Source: Dugong dugon
Lineage: Eukaryota > Chordata > Mammalia > Sirenia > Dugongidae
Reading direction: 5' to 3'
Length of the DNA: 64,000 nt
NCBI GenBank assembly: GCA_030035585.1
Contig: CM057473.1
Location: 13,876,501-13,940,500, forward strand
The notes below the pieces were generated by a model. That model searched no databases and was not told the origin of the DNA. It saw only the letters and a program-made list of their open reading frames with translations. This document shows positions 37,011 through 47,050 of the stretch, piece after piece. The translations under genes were made by a program, and so were the position numbers. Position 1 is the first letter of the stretch. Every line of letters starts with the position of its first letter.

Positions 37011-37023
37011 TAAAAAAATAAAA

Positions 37024-37037
37024 AAAACTAGTTTCAG
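37024..37037 (+). repeat. Target-site duplication of L1-B, right copy
   Basis: AAAACTAGTTTCAG is the partner of 29960-29973. The sequence continues into the interrupted RTE. Confidence 0.8.
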
Positions 37038-37110
37038 AATCTCTCCTGACATCCATTTTGCTTTTCTTTCTTTTTAATGACCTTTTCTTTTTTCATGTAT
37101 GATGTCCATG
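37038..37110 (-). mobile_element. RTE element, short piece right of L1-B
   Basis: The sequence 'tctcctgacatccatttt' and 'catgtatgatgtccatga' matches the RTE at about 48911-48995, so the host RTE resumes after L1-B. It ends near 37110, so the copy is 5'-truncated. I found no clear TSD for it. Confidence 0.8.
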
Positions 37111-39685
37111 AAGCTCAGAGAAAAGAGAATGACAGGCTTAACTTAATCAGTTATTATCTTAAGGCACACAGTAATGTATTACTGATATAATAGTGTATAC
37201 ATTGCTGAAAATCAGGCCCAGGATTTAAATATATAAAGGTATCAAAAGAACAAAAGACTTTGGATGAGCAATTGTTGTGGTTATTCATGCAAAAGAAGAG
37301 CCAAATTTTTGAGAAAAACAAACCCTAGAGATCCAGGATGGGGTTAATTGGGTGGTAAAGTCAGGCAATTTTGAATCTCTACATTTTTTCTTAAATATTA
37401 TGTGTGACATAAGATGTTGCCTTGCCATATAAAAGCTTTTCCACGTGTAGAGTCCTGGTAAAGTCCTCATTTGGGTCAGATGCCTTGCAAGATGATGCTC
37501 ATATTCTTCAATGTTGAATTCAGTCTATGCTCATTGTGTTCTGATCTGTAACTGGAGTCGGGTGAAACAGAACAAAGGCAAGACGATACAGTCATTTCTC
37601 CAGGAGAAAAAAGACACACACACCCGGGTTATTAAAACATGCAAATAATAAGAACTGAGAAAAAAGAATTTAAGGAGCACATGATAGAGTGGACCTTGGT
37701 GGGGGCGAGGGAGAGCCGGAACTGCAATATATATGGCTTGCTATCTAAATGGAAGTGCTCTACTATGGCTCTGTGTTTAATGCCTTGGAAGTGACATCTG
37801 GAGACAATGCTTAGAATTGCTTTTTGAATCTTGAAAAGATGATGGTCTCTGGTAAATCTTATAGAATAGTCACATTAATGTTAGGAGACTCAGATAGGAA
37901 GCATTTAGAAGGAACAGAAAATCCAACACCAGATTATGTTCCACAGGACATCCCAAAGAACATCCTTTTCACTAACAATACAAAATAAACTGCTAAGGCG
38001 TACACTGACATCTCTAACCACCTCCATGATGCCTCCTTATCTAGGCCAGTGTTGACACAGGAGATGCTGCCATTGAACTGGGATGTCTAGTACCAGTGAT
38101 TAGGAGTAATTCTGAAATTGTAGCAGACAGGAGGTCACCACTTAATTATCTAGGATAATCTCAATGTAACTGTCATAATGAGCATCAAGATTAGAGAGTT
38201 AACCAGGTGCCTGCACCCACAAGCATCTGTAGTGATAACTCACAGACCACGATATTTCTAATGGTGAGACAGATGGGGATTAATGCTAGAGTGTTAATTG
38301 ATTTCCATAACCAGGAAAAAACAGACAGAGAAAGCTGGAGAGCAGGTGTCTCACTCAGCTGTCATGGTAGAAATTGAGATCTACCACCCAGTTTTCAAAT
38401 CAGAGCCAAGAAATCTTTCACAAAGAAAAAAGACTCGTTTGTCAGTATATTCATGAGATTCTAAGATTGTTACTACACAATGGTAGCAGGAAGGATTGTC
38501 TGGATTTCAGGGCATGGCCAGGGTGTCCTGGGTTGCCCCATGACCAGTGATAAATCTCTATGGACAATTGCCATAAGGAAACTTTAAGTTTTCAAAGCTG
38601 CCTTAACACTCTTACCATTGACTTCAACAGCCAGCTGCACTCAGGTTCACCAGAGCATCCAAATAAGATTTACCACATACGTGGTACCATTTGCATGAGA
38701 GGTATATATTTTCCCATGTGGAAAATCTTAGCCATTTTGAGAATCTGAAAACCTGGAAGTGGAAGAGAGTTGACTGATGGGTGATGCATGAAAGAGTTGC
38801 CATGGAGGTGAATCTTATCCAATGAGATATGGATTCTGGTGAATTAATACGCCTCCTCCGTGTGCCTTTAGTCAAAAATTCTGAGGTCCATTTTACATGG
38901 CTCCTTAGAGAGTGCCCTCTAGGACTAATCTCATTTGCTCAGAGCCGTGAAAATTCAATAAAACCCTCGAATTACCTTTCCTTTCTTGCCTGTTTCACTC
39001 CTTCCTGTCCTCCACGTGTTCTGATGGGTCACTTCAAAAATAAACCCACTGCATGCAAGCTTTTACCTCAGGTTTTGCTTTTGAGGAAACTCAGTTTAAG
39101 TCACTAGCACTCTTGTTATTTCTCAAGCATACACACACAGACACACAGACACACACACACAAAACAATTCATTTCTACCTCAAGTGGACTTTCTGTTCTC
39201 TGCCTGGTGTCTTGTGGCTCAGAAAGACACATTGCTTATTTCTTTAATGTATTCAGAAGTTTAGTCAAATGTCTACTTCATACGGAGCTCTTACTTGATC
39301 TGCCCAGAACTTCTAACTCAGCACTTCTAACTGCTTTCTTAATCTCTAACTGCTTTATTTTAGATATTTATTATCTTGCTCAGTCGCTTGATTTTAAGTA
39401 ACATGAGGTTGTGACTTTGCCTAGAAGAGTGTCTTGATATTTTTTAGCCTCCTTTTTTTTTTTAAAACACCAAATGACTAAAAAACATGTACTTCTGGCA
39501 AAGAATCATTAGGTCCTAAGTAATCCCTTCTCTAGGAAAAACAGTTTCCTAAAATTTGATAATGATAACACAGAAGATTGAATTATTAAATCAGGCTCAC
39601 ATGAATCATAGATCTTATGATTGAAAGCTGTATCAAAATTATGAACGGTACAAACCACAGATGAAACATTCTCCCTTGGAAAGAA
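37111..39685. other. Unassigned DNA
   Basis: About 2.6 kb without a supported gene. It holds a CA repeat at about 39130-39163. Several open frames of 60-90 codons lie between 38560 and 39400, but they overlap on both strands and show no domain. Confidence 0.35.
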
Positions 39686-39697
39686 ACTCTTGTGTAC

Positions 39698-39860
39698 CAA
39701 ACCAAAACCAAACCTGTTGCCACTGAGCTGTTTCCAACTCATAGTAACCCTATAGGACAGAGTAGAACTTCCCCATAGGGCTTCCAAGGAGTGCCTGGTG
39801 GATAAGAACTGCTGACCTTCTGGTTAACAGCTGAGCTCTTAACTATTGTGACACCAAGGC
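39698..39860 (-). mobile_element. AfroSINE, short form
   Basis: The tail complement 'ccaaaaccaaacctgttgcc' is at the left and the head complement 'gtgacaccaaggct' at the right. The middle block 'ctataggacagagtagaac' is intact. Flanks CTCTTGTGTACC and CTCTAGTGTCC suggest a degenerate target-site duplication. Confidence 0.87.
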
Positions 39861-39862
39861 TC

Positions 39863-41887
39863 TAGTGTCCATTGTCTCTCACTATTAGACAAGTGATGTG
39901 GATTTGACATGTGACGTGGATTTGGAAGAAAGTATGTGGGAACATTACTTCTCAGGGTGAGCTCTTTTTGTTATAGAACATCTTTATCTTATACCCTCTT
40001 AAAAATATTCAGTATATGTGAGTGACCCCATTCTCTATCCAGCCAAAAATTCTCCTCCAAAATCCCAAAATTCCAAGCTGAATTACAATAAGCAACATAA
40101 ACAGACCAGATATTTCCTGATTAAAAAAAAACCTATCACAGATAAGAACTCTCCACTTTATCTACAAACGCCATGGGTGTTTTTACCAGGAGGTCTGCGT
40201 TTCGGCAGGTTTACAAGAGTTGTTCGATTTCCCCGGGGACACCTGGCAGTGAGAATAAGTGGGTTACAGGTCTATTGCTAAGTCTTTATGTCTCAGAAAG
40301 CATAACAGGCAAAGCATTTGAGGCAGCAAAGGGAGAGAGGAATAATGCTAGAGAAAATGCAAGAATTTCCCACTTTAAACCTATGTCATGTAAGTTCCTT
40401 TTTCAGCGCATCCATTTTCTCTTGCTTCTTGTGTAATTTGACGCCCATCGACAAGCAGTGAATACGCTGCCTTACTGACTCCTTTAATCTATCAATTACA
40501 TCTGTCAAAACAGAAGAAAGACAACTGGATAAAAATTTTATTTATTTACTATTTAGACAGAACCACAACAAAATTCGTTAAGAAAAAAAAAATCCCCTCA
40601 GGATCTCATTTTTCTTTGTTATAATTTTCCCAGAAACATTTTGTGATATTTTCCTGAAGTGTCGATTAGTAAACCACTCCTTGCTCAGTTGATTGGAATC
40701 ATTTTCTGTATTGTTATTTACATGAGGACTGACTCAGAGTCAGAGCTGCTAGCTAGTGTGCGTTTAGCACTGCTCTGTTTCATGATATTTTGCGCTCTTG
40801 ACTCTTACTTTTCCTTTGGACAAAAATAAAAGATGAATTTCAATATTTATCTCCCCCTATGTTTTTAATCCTCAAGAATTTTGTAAAAATATCCATCTTC
40901 CCAAAACTTACTCTTCCTTTTATTTCCAACCTCACTCATTATCTCCCACTCTTCCTCCAATAAAGTAATTATCCCTGTGTGACCATCCTTCCTGTTAACA
41001 AATACCGAAGCTCTGTATAAACTACAAACCAGAGAGGGTAAATTTAAAGGTGTTTTATGGAGAGAGTAAAAATTATCATTAGTAAAAGTAGAGAGAGTGT
41101 GATATTGACTATTAATATACCTTAATCTTTAGAATTTCCAGTTTATATTCCTGAAAATAAGACATAAGCAATAGAAATATACCAAATTTTTTTTATAAAA
41201 TATTCTTCCCTGTGAGTATTGCACAATTTTATTTTAATTTCATGTGTTACTTTTTTGAATTTCTACTTCTGCTCAAAGATAGGGAAAACGTGACAAGTCC
41301 TTATCATTTAAGCTTTGTTTTTTCCTGCACATATTTTGATTAACTCATTGTTTTCAAAAAGAAACAGAATCCAATAATACATAAGAGAAAAAATACGCAG
41401 AATTAGTATAGGTGAATGACAGACTGATTTAAATAGTCACTTTGAAATCCATATTCATGTTTGTTTATTATTCTTAGGTCATTTCTGTTAAGGTCATCAT
41501 AGTTTTTACTGATTTCTTTCCTTTTCCCTACAGGTGGTTCTTATACATATTCTATATAAGATGCATTACATTCAGGATTATATCATGAGGTACAATAATT
41601 TTTAGAAGTCTAAAACTGCTTCTTGGCCTCTTAAGGAGTACAAACGTATCTGACTTTGTGTCCCCCAAGAAGCAGATCCCGAAGCAAGGATTTGTCATCC
41701 GATTAACTTATTTAGCAGAAATCCCAGGGAGCACTGAGAAAGTGGAAAATGAGGCAGTAAAGGAAGAAAACAAGTAAAGCTTGAGTTAGGGAGTACGTTA
41801 CTGCCATGGGCAATTGAGGCTCAGTTTTGCTGGAATATTTATCCACCAGATCCTTTTTCTCCTTTTTGAGTTTCTAGAGTGGGTGTA
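39863..41887. other. Unassigned DNA
   Basis: About 2 kb without a supported gene. The block 41650-41880 ('gaagcagatcccgaagcaag' onwards) could be an LTR-type repeat, but I cannot assign it. Confidence 0.33.
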
Positions 41888-42140
41888 CCTGAGTGCTTAA
41901 CTATTTATGCCACCCAGGCACCTATAACACCCTCTCTAAACACATGCACACACACACACAAACACACACACACACGTTGCCATCCGATCGATTCCTACTT
42001 ACACGGTCACTATGAGTCGGAAATGACGTGACTGCAACAAATCTGGTTTTTTAGGTTTCTTTTTTCTTTCTTTTTTTTTTTTTTAGAGAGGGTGTTAAAG
42101 GTGCCTGGGTTGCACGAATAGTTAAGTGCTCGATTACGAA
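41888..42140. repeat. Imperfect palindrome built from AfroSINE ends
   Basis: The left arm (41888-42001) holds, left to right: a minus-strand SINE head, the flank 'aacaccctctctaaa', a CA-rich tract and a minus-strand SINE 3' end. The right arm (42003-42140) holds the reverse order in plus orientation: SINE 3' end, T-rich tract, flank 'tttagagagggtgtt', SINE head. The arms diverge most in the CA versus T-rich tracts. The centre is near 42002. Confidence 0.7.
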
Positions 42141-42350
42141 CTGAAAGGCTGGCAGTCTGAACCCATCCAGAGGTGCCTCGATAGAAGGTCTGGAGTCGTG
42201 CTTCTGAAACGTCACTGCCATGAAAAACCTATAGAATGCAGCTCTGCTCTGCAACACAGGGGGTTGTCATGGGTCAGACCCGACTTCACAACTGTTTTTT
42301 TGTTTTTTGCTTTCTTATTTTTGGTTTCTTTGTTTGTGTTTGTTTTTAAC
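42095..42350 (+). mobile_element. AfroSINE, older form
   Basis: The head 'ggtgcctgggttgcacg' is followed by 'agaggtgcctcgatag' and a long T-rich tail with GT interruptions. Flanks GAGGGTGTTAA (left, about 42085-42095) and GAAGGTGTTAA (right, about 42353-42362) suggest a target-site duplication. Its 5' part is also the right arm of the palindrome. Confidence 0.82.
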
Positions 42351-42362
42351 AGAAGGTGTTAA

Positions 42363-42720
42363 CACTTTTCTGAAATTCCATTCTGTCTCAGAACCAGAAA
42401 CACCTTCAAGGAGAGGTGCTTCAGGTAAGAATCCCATGGCATAAATGGAAACTAGTCATGGAAAATGTAGGTGAACTCTAGAATAAGCTACTGGGCGTCG
42501 GTGAAGCGTCAGGGGTGCTCGATGCCAGTAGGTAAAGCTATAAACTGGATTAGTTTCCAAAATGACCTCTACCGTTCTAATTCTTTTTGCAACATTAAAA
42601 AAAAAAAAAAAAAAAAATCAGGTCTCTGACAGACTTTTTTTTTTTTTTTAATAGACTTGTTTTACCTATGCAGCTATAGTACAAATAAACCGCTAAGATT
42701 TAGGGTGAGCTGGAAAAGGG
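42363..42720. other. Unassigned DNA with opposed homopolymers
   Basis: A run of about 21 A at 42596-42617 and about 15 T at 42636-42650 face each other across an 18-base spacer. Nothing else is recognised. Confidence 0.5.
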
Positions 42721-42925
42721 TTCAAGGAGCCCTGGCCATATAGTGGTTAAGAGCTCAGTTGCTAACCTGAAGGTCCACAGTTCCAACCCACCAGCTGCTC
42801 TCTGGGAGAAAGATGTGGCAGTCTGCTTCTGTAAAGATTACAACCTTGAAAACCCTATAAGGCAGTTCTGCCCTGTTTTACTGCGTAGCTATGCGTTGGA
42901 ATATTCTGTACGGCAATGGGTTTTC
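42721..42925 (+). mobile_element. AfroSINE, long form
   Basis: It carries a 'ggagccctggccatatag' head and the long-form middle 'gagaaagatgtggcagtctg'. Its 3' end is 'acggcaatgggttttc'. A perfect 10-bp duplication TGGAAAAGGG occurs at 42711-42720 and 42926-42935. Confidence 0.9.
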
Positions 42926-42935
42926 TGGAAAAGGG

Positions 42936-43424
42936 CTAGTTAAATGAGGAAACGAGGCATTTCATGGTCCGAGTTTGTGATTTTCTTGGCCAACACAGCT
43001 TCATATTGAGAGCATCCATTTTTACACAGCATTTCTGTTCAGCCTTCTTCTGTTCGTGCTCTATCTGCTACGTGTATTTATATCAGCATATTCATTTGAG
43101 TCAACTCAGCCAGCGAGATGGATCTTGTTGATGAGATTTCTTTCTCAGCACTTTTTAAACACATTCCTAAAAGCTTCTGCTCTTGTATTGTTAACTAGCT
43201 GTTATTCTTAAAGCTGAGCAAAAACACTAAATTGTACCTCTTCTTCATATATTGGGATATGATTGAAATATAAGCTTTCATCCCACAGAAGACTCTTTGA
43301 AACAGCAAATAATCTTACTTTGATACATCAGGGTGATATTCAAGTTCTTTTTCTGGGAGACTCTCTAGAAAGTACCACTGAGCAGTCAGCATTGAAAATC
43401 TTTTTTTTCTTTTTTCTTTCATTT
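42936..43424. other. Unassigned DNA
   Basis: No gene or named repeat recognised. Confidence 0.35.
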
Positions 43425-43435
43425 GAGTGCTCAGA

Positions 43436-43637
43436 GGAGCCCTGGTGGAACAGTGATTAAAGCACTTGGTTGCTAACTGAAAGGTCAGTGGTTCAAACCT
43501 ACCAGCTGCTCCACAGGAGAAAGATGTGACAGTCTGCTTCCATAAAGATTACCACCTTGGAAACCCTATAGGACAGTTCTACTCTGTCCTATAGGGTTAT
43601 TATGAGTTGAAATAGACTGGATGGCAATGGGTTTGGT
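43436..43637 (+). mobile_element. AfroSINE, long form
   Basis: Head 'ggagccctggtggaacag', long-form middle 'gagaaagatgtgacagtctg' and 3' end 'gatggcaatgggtttgg'. A duplication with one mismatch, GAGTGCTCAGA (43425-43435) and GAGTACTCAGA (43638-43648), frames it. Confidence 0.92.
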
Positions 43638-43648
43638 GAGTACTCAGA

Positions 43649-43826
43649 TGTGACCTCATACTAGTTTTACAAACCACTTTCTTCCATCCTGGCCTCTATA
43701 ATCATCATTGTTATCATTGTTGTTAACTTTATTGCCATTAGTCTTGGTTATAATATTTTGAAATTTGGCTGCTCTAGCTTTGGCCGAAGTTTAGATTCAT
43801 GAGTGTAATTATTTGAGTACCACTTG
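43649..43826. other. Unassigned DNA
   Basis: Short AT-rich spacer with no recognised feature. Confidence 0.35.
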
Positions 43827-44110
43827 TTAATACACTGCTTTTATAACAATTTTAGATTTGTAGAAAAATTGAGAAAGTATTGCAGAGAGTTCCCATATAC
43901 ACTCATATATAGCCAGTTCACCCTATTATTAACGTCTTACATTACATATTATGTAAGTATGCTACATTTGTTCCAGTTAATGAACCAACTCCATTATTAT
44001 TACTAATTAAGGCCCATACTTTATTCAGATTTTCTTGGTTTTTACCTAATGTTGTTTTTCTATTCCAGGATCCCATCCAGAATATCACATTATAATTTCA
44101 TTGTCATGGG
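43827..44110 (-). mobile_element. Ancient L1 3' UTR fragment
   Basis: 'ttttagatttgtagaaaaatt', 'ccctattattaac', and 'caactccattattattacta' match the order of blocks in the ancient L1 at 17365-17530, on the same strand. It is 5'-truncated and diverged. Confidence 0.58.
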
Positions 44111-44804
44111 CATTATTTTTTAACATATAAGTAAAAATTTTTAGTTTTTTGCTAAAGAAACTAAGACACTCTTTTGCAATTCAGAAAACTATTTAGAAAC
44201 CCTTAAGATTTATTATTTTAGTCCCATTTTTCACTATTGTTTTGGACCCTTAGAAAATGGAGCAGGGAAGCAGATGCTGGGTTAATGGAGCTGCCTGCGT
44301 CTGCCCAGATTGCACATCTAGGCTGGAAGATTGCCCTGGCTGCAACCAACTACATTTCTGCACTCCCCACCCCAGTCCAGGCTTTATTCAACCCACCACC
44401 TTGAATAAGCTTATTATGCATCGACTGGGGCTGCCTTTCACTCAGTCATTTTATCCCCGAGAGTTAACAATCTGCACAATGCTCTATCTCCATATTAAGA
44501 ATTGAAAATGACAAAAACATGTTGATTCTGTATTCAGCATAGATTTTCCAAGAGATGAGAAACTTGGGATATCTGTTTTTATGGCTGCTTTTATGTGTTC
44601 TTAAAAATAGCTTTATATATGGGCATGTGACAAAAGAAATAAGCTTCTTTAGTGCATTTAAACACATTTTATGTGGAAGTTTTCAGTTAAAATAGCATTG
44701 ATAAAAATAGTAGAATATAATCTTATACAAAGTACTTCTAGTCTTATATATAGATGTAAAACTAAAAACAAAACAAAGCAAAACAAAAACAAAGAAGCAA
44801 AACC
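44111..44804. other. Unassigned DNA
   Basis: A plus-strand frame at 44257-44505 includes several cysteines in a CVCPDCTSRLEDCPGC-like stretch. It has no partner exon or known domain, so it is not called as a gene. Confidence 0.35.
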
Positions 44805-44814
44805 CAAACCCTAT

Positions 44815-44984
44815 TTAAAAAAAAAAAAAAAAATCCATTGCTGTCAAGTAGATTCTGACTCATAGTGACCCTATAAGACAGAGTAGAACTGCCCCATAGG
44901 GTTTCCAAGGAGCGCTTGGTGGATTTGAACCACCGACCTTTTGGTTAGAAGCCAAACTCTTAACCACTATGCCACCAAGGTTTC
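44815..44984 (-). mobile_element. AfroSINE, short form
   Basis: The left end has an A-rich tract followed by 'tccattgctgtcaagtag' and the right end the head complement 'gccaccaaggtttcc'. The middle block 'ctataagacagagtagaac' is well preserved. Flanks AAACCCTAT and AAACCCTGT suggest the target-site duplication. Confidence 0.87.
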
Positions 44985-46736
44985 CAAACCCTGTAGATAG
45001 CCATAAGAGATTTTTGAGTGTATGCTGAAGTTTATGAGGGTAAGCCAGAAAATTACTTATTTTAAGAGGGTGGAAAACAATTCATTTAAATTTTTAATTT
45101 AGTAGAAAAGATTTAGTATTATCCTCATCTGTTAAAAGCTGTATTATTTGATGAACCTAACTCAATTAGAAATTTAAGACAACTGTATCTTGGAGAAGTA
45201 CTCAAGAATCACCAGCTTACAAGTTTTATGTTGTATTTGAACAAGAACTGATGAACAAGAATAGACTTTGAATATAGCAAGCGTAGAAACAGAGAGAGTA
45301 ATACAGCAGCGATGAGCTGGATGTCCATCAAAACCATTGCTTAATCCTATGGAAAGACAGCTATATCCTATTTTTCATGTTCTCTTGAAATTAGGGAAGA
45401 CAATGTGATGATTTTTGGCCAATAGATATCAGCAGATATTTCCTGTACGATTTCCATGCCTGGTTCAAGTATTCCCCCACAAACAGTTCTTTTTCTCGTG
45501 CCTCTATACCCTGTTGCGTGTCAATACCCACGACAATCTTGTAGTCTTTGTGTTGAAGATGAGTTGGGTGGATTAATTACTTTTATGTGTGGCCTTTATA
45601 GCCATGGTCTTGTAACTTCCACTCAGGTGACTGTGTGATAGGGTGATTGTGGCCTACCAAGGGGATTGGTCAGTTTTGCCTTAAAGGAGAGCCAACTCCA
45701 GAGCAAAGAGAATCCACCACCAGCGAGGAAGGAGAGATTCACAGCAGAAACTGTCAGCAGAGACCCTCAGGAGATGGTGCGGTGGGCTTCCTGGCCCAAG
45801 GAGTAAGAAAGCTGAGCGACTCTGAGCAGAAACTGAGGGCAAAGGAGAAGTCTACGCCGGACCCAGGAAATTGGGACTTGCCAGCCTCCAAAACCTCATG
45901 AGCTATTTCCTTTATGTGGTCCATGAGTTCTGTGAGATGTTGCAAGAAATTAGGAAACCCAAAGACAGGAGGGAGAGTACTGAGGCGAGAGGGAGTAGTT
46001 GATGTTAGCGATGATGGTGCAGAACAGCAGCTTGGAAAAGTTGGACATTTGGGAAATCTTTAACCTCCACCTCATAAGAACCAGCCTTGTGCTGATCCTT
46101 ATAAAAGAAATTATTCGTTTAATGACAGAGCCTCAGTCAGACTGGATCCCTGAATAGTTCATGGAATTCAGGGGTCTCCCCCACTCCTACCTGTTTTGAA
46201 TTTAAATGAACAAGAAATAACTTTATACTTCATTAAGCTGCCGATTTTTCTTATTGTATGTGTTAAAACACCTAGCATTGTCTTAACCATTATAGACATT
46301 AGTATATTGTATAGATTGTTGCCATAAATAAAACCTAAAATACAAGGCATTGGTTCAGTGGTCAGGTAGTGGGCACTATGAGAACTGATATGAGATATTG
46401 AAAAAGCAGAGAAGTCCAGAGACAAGTCTCTCTGTAATTGTTTCTGCATGACGTGGGCCTCTGAGCAAAGGTAACTGACAAGCTATCATAAATACAGATG
46501 GCATCTGTACCCCTCCTCCCAACCCCCGCTCCATGGTATTTGCTCACATTCTAGTTCTAATAACCTGGAGATGTCTTTTTCCTTTCTCTTGAAGGATTGT
46601 GTATACTTTCTAGAGTAAAAGATAACTTTACTAAAAGATAACATAAGTTATATTACTCAGAACACTTAGAAGAAATCTGTATTTTCCAGAGATTTTTTTT
46701 GTTTTTAATCTTTAAAATTTAAGAGTAAGTTTTTGG
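44985..46736. other. Unassigned DNA with a possible LTR-like block
   Basis: At about 45380-45950 a GC-richer block with 'gggacttgccagcctcc' and 'atgagctatttccttta' resembles the end of MaLR/ERVL-type LTRs, without a confident family. The rest is unassigned. Plus-strand frame 45647-45901 lies in this block and is not supported as a gene. Confidence 0.35.
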
Positions 46737-46940
46737 ATTTACTATGGTATAAATAGTTAATTGCTAAGCAATAAACTGAAAGGTTGGTGGTTCAAACCTA
46801 CCCAGAAGTGCCTCAGAAGAAAGATCTGGTGATCTGTGTCTGAAAGATGACAGCAATGAAAACCTTATGGCCTGCAGTTCTACTCTGAAACATATTGTGT
46901 AGCCATGAGTAAGAATCAAGTCAGGAAAACTGTTCATTTT
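46737..46940 (+). mobile_element. AfroSINE, older form, diverged
   Basis: It includes 'aaactgaaaggttggtgg', 'ttcaaacctacccagaag', 'tgcctcagaagaaag' and 'gtagccatgag'. The head is weak. The tail runs into T-rich sequence. Confidence 0.75.
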
Positions 46941-46991
46941 TGTTGGGTTTTTCTGTTTTTTTTTTTTTTTAAGTTCTTTTGTAATACATTA

Positions 46992-47050
46992 TACCTAAAC
47001 CAAACCAAAATCGTTGCTCTCGAGACGATTCCAAATCAAAGAGACCCTAT
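46992..47050 (-). mobile_element. AfroSINE fragment, left half (split by RTE)
   Basis: This is the 3' end of a minus-strand SINE ('aaccaaaatcgttgctctc' onwards). It is interrupted at 'gagaccctat' by the RTE and continues at 50059. Flanks GTAATACATTA (46981-46991) and GTAATGTATTA (about 50139-50149) look like the SINE's own target-site duplication. Confidence 0.82.
47038..47050 (+). repeat. Target-site duplication of the RTE, left copy
   Basis: AAAGAGACCCTAT is identical to 50046-50058. Confidence 0.92.

Larger units (their letters stand above)
29974..37023 (+). mobile_element. L1 (L1-B), about 7.05 kb, lacking ORF1
   Basis: This is a plus-strand non-LTR retrotransposon with an intact 5' terminus 'gttccggcaaaatggc', the same as L1-A. 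Order: 5' UTR with two monomers (29974 to about 31516), a junction directly into the last codons of ORF1 (about 31520), a spacer, ORF2 (32055-35846), a composite 3' UTR and an A-rich tail (about 37005-37023). Compared with L1-A, about 1.29 kb equivalent to L1-A 10897-9608 is missing, which removes nearly all of ORF1. Imperfect target-site duplications flank it. ORF2 is frameshifted, so it is inactive. It is nested in an RTE and therefore younger than it. Confidence 0.94.

Noticed and set aside
41940-42060. Two independent AfroSINE insertions instead of a palindrome
   Set aside because: The shared flank 'aacaccctctctaaa' and its complement outside the SINE portions would not be expected from independent insertions. 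It remains a possible alternative if that flank proves repetitive.
44257-44505. Cys-rich frame resembling a zinc-binding motif
   Set aside because: The spacing does not fit a known zinc-finger type, no partner exon is visible and there is no splice support.
45647-45901. Plus-strand 84-codon frame
   Set aside because: It lies in a GC-richer LTR-like block that would open frames by chance, and no domain is recognised.
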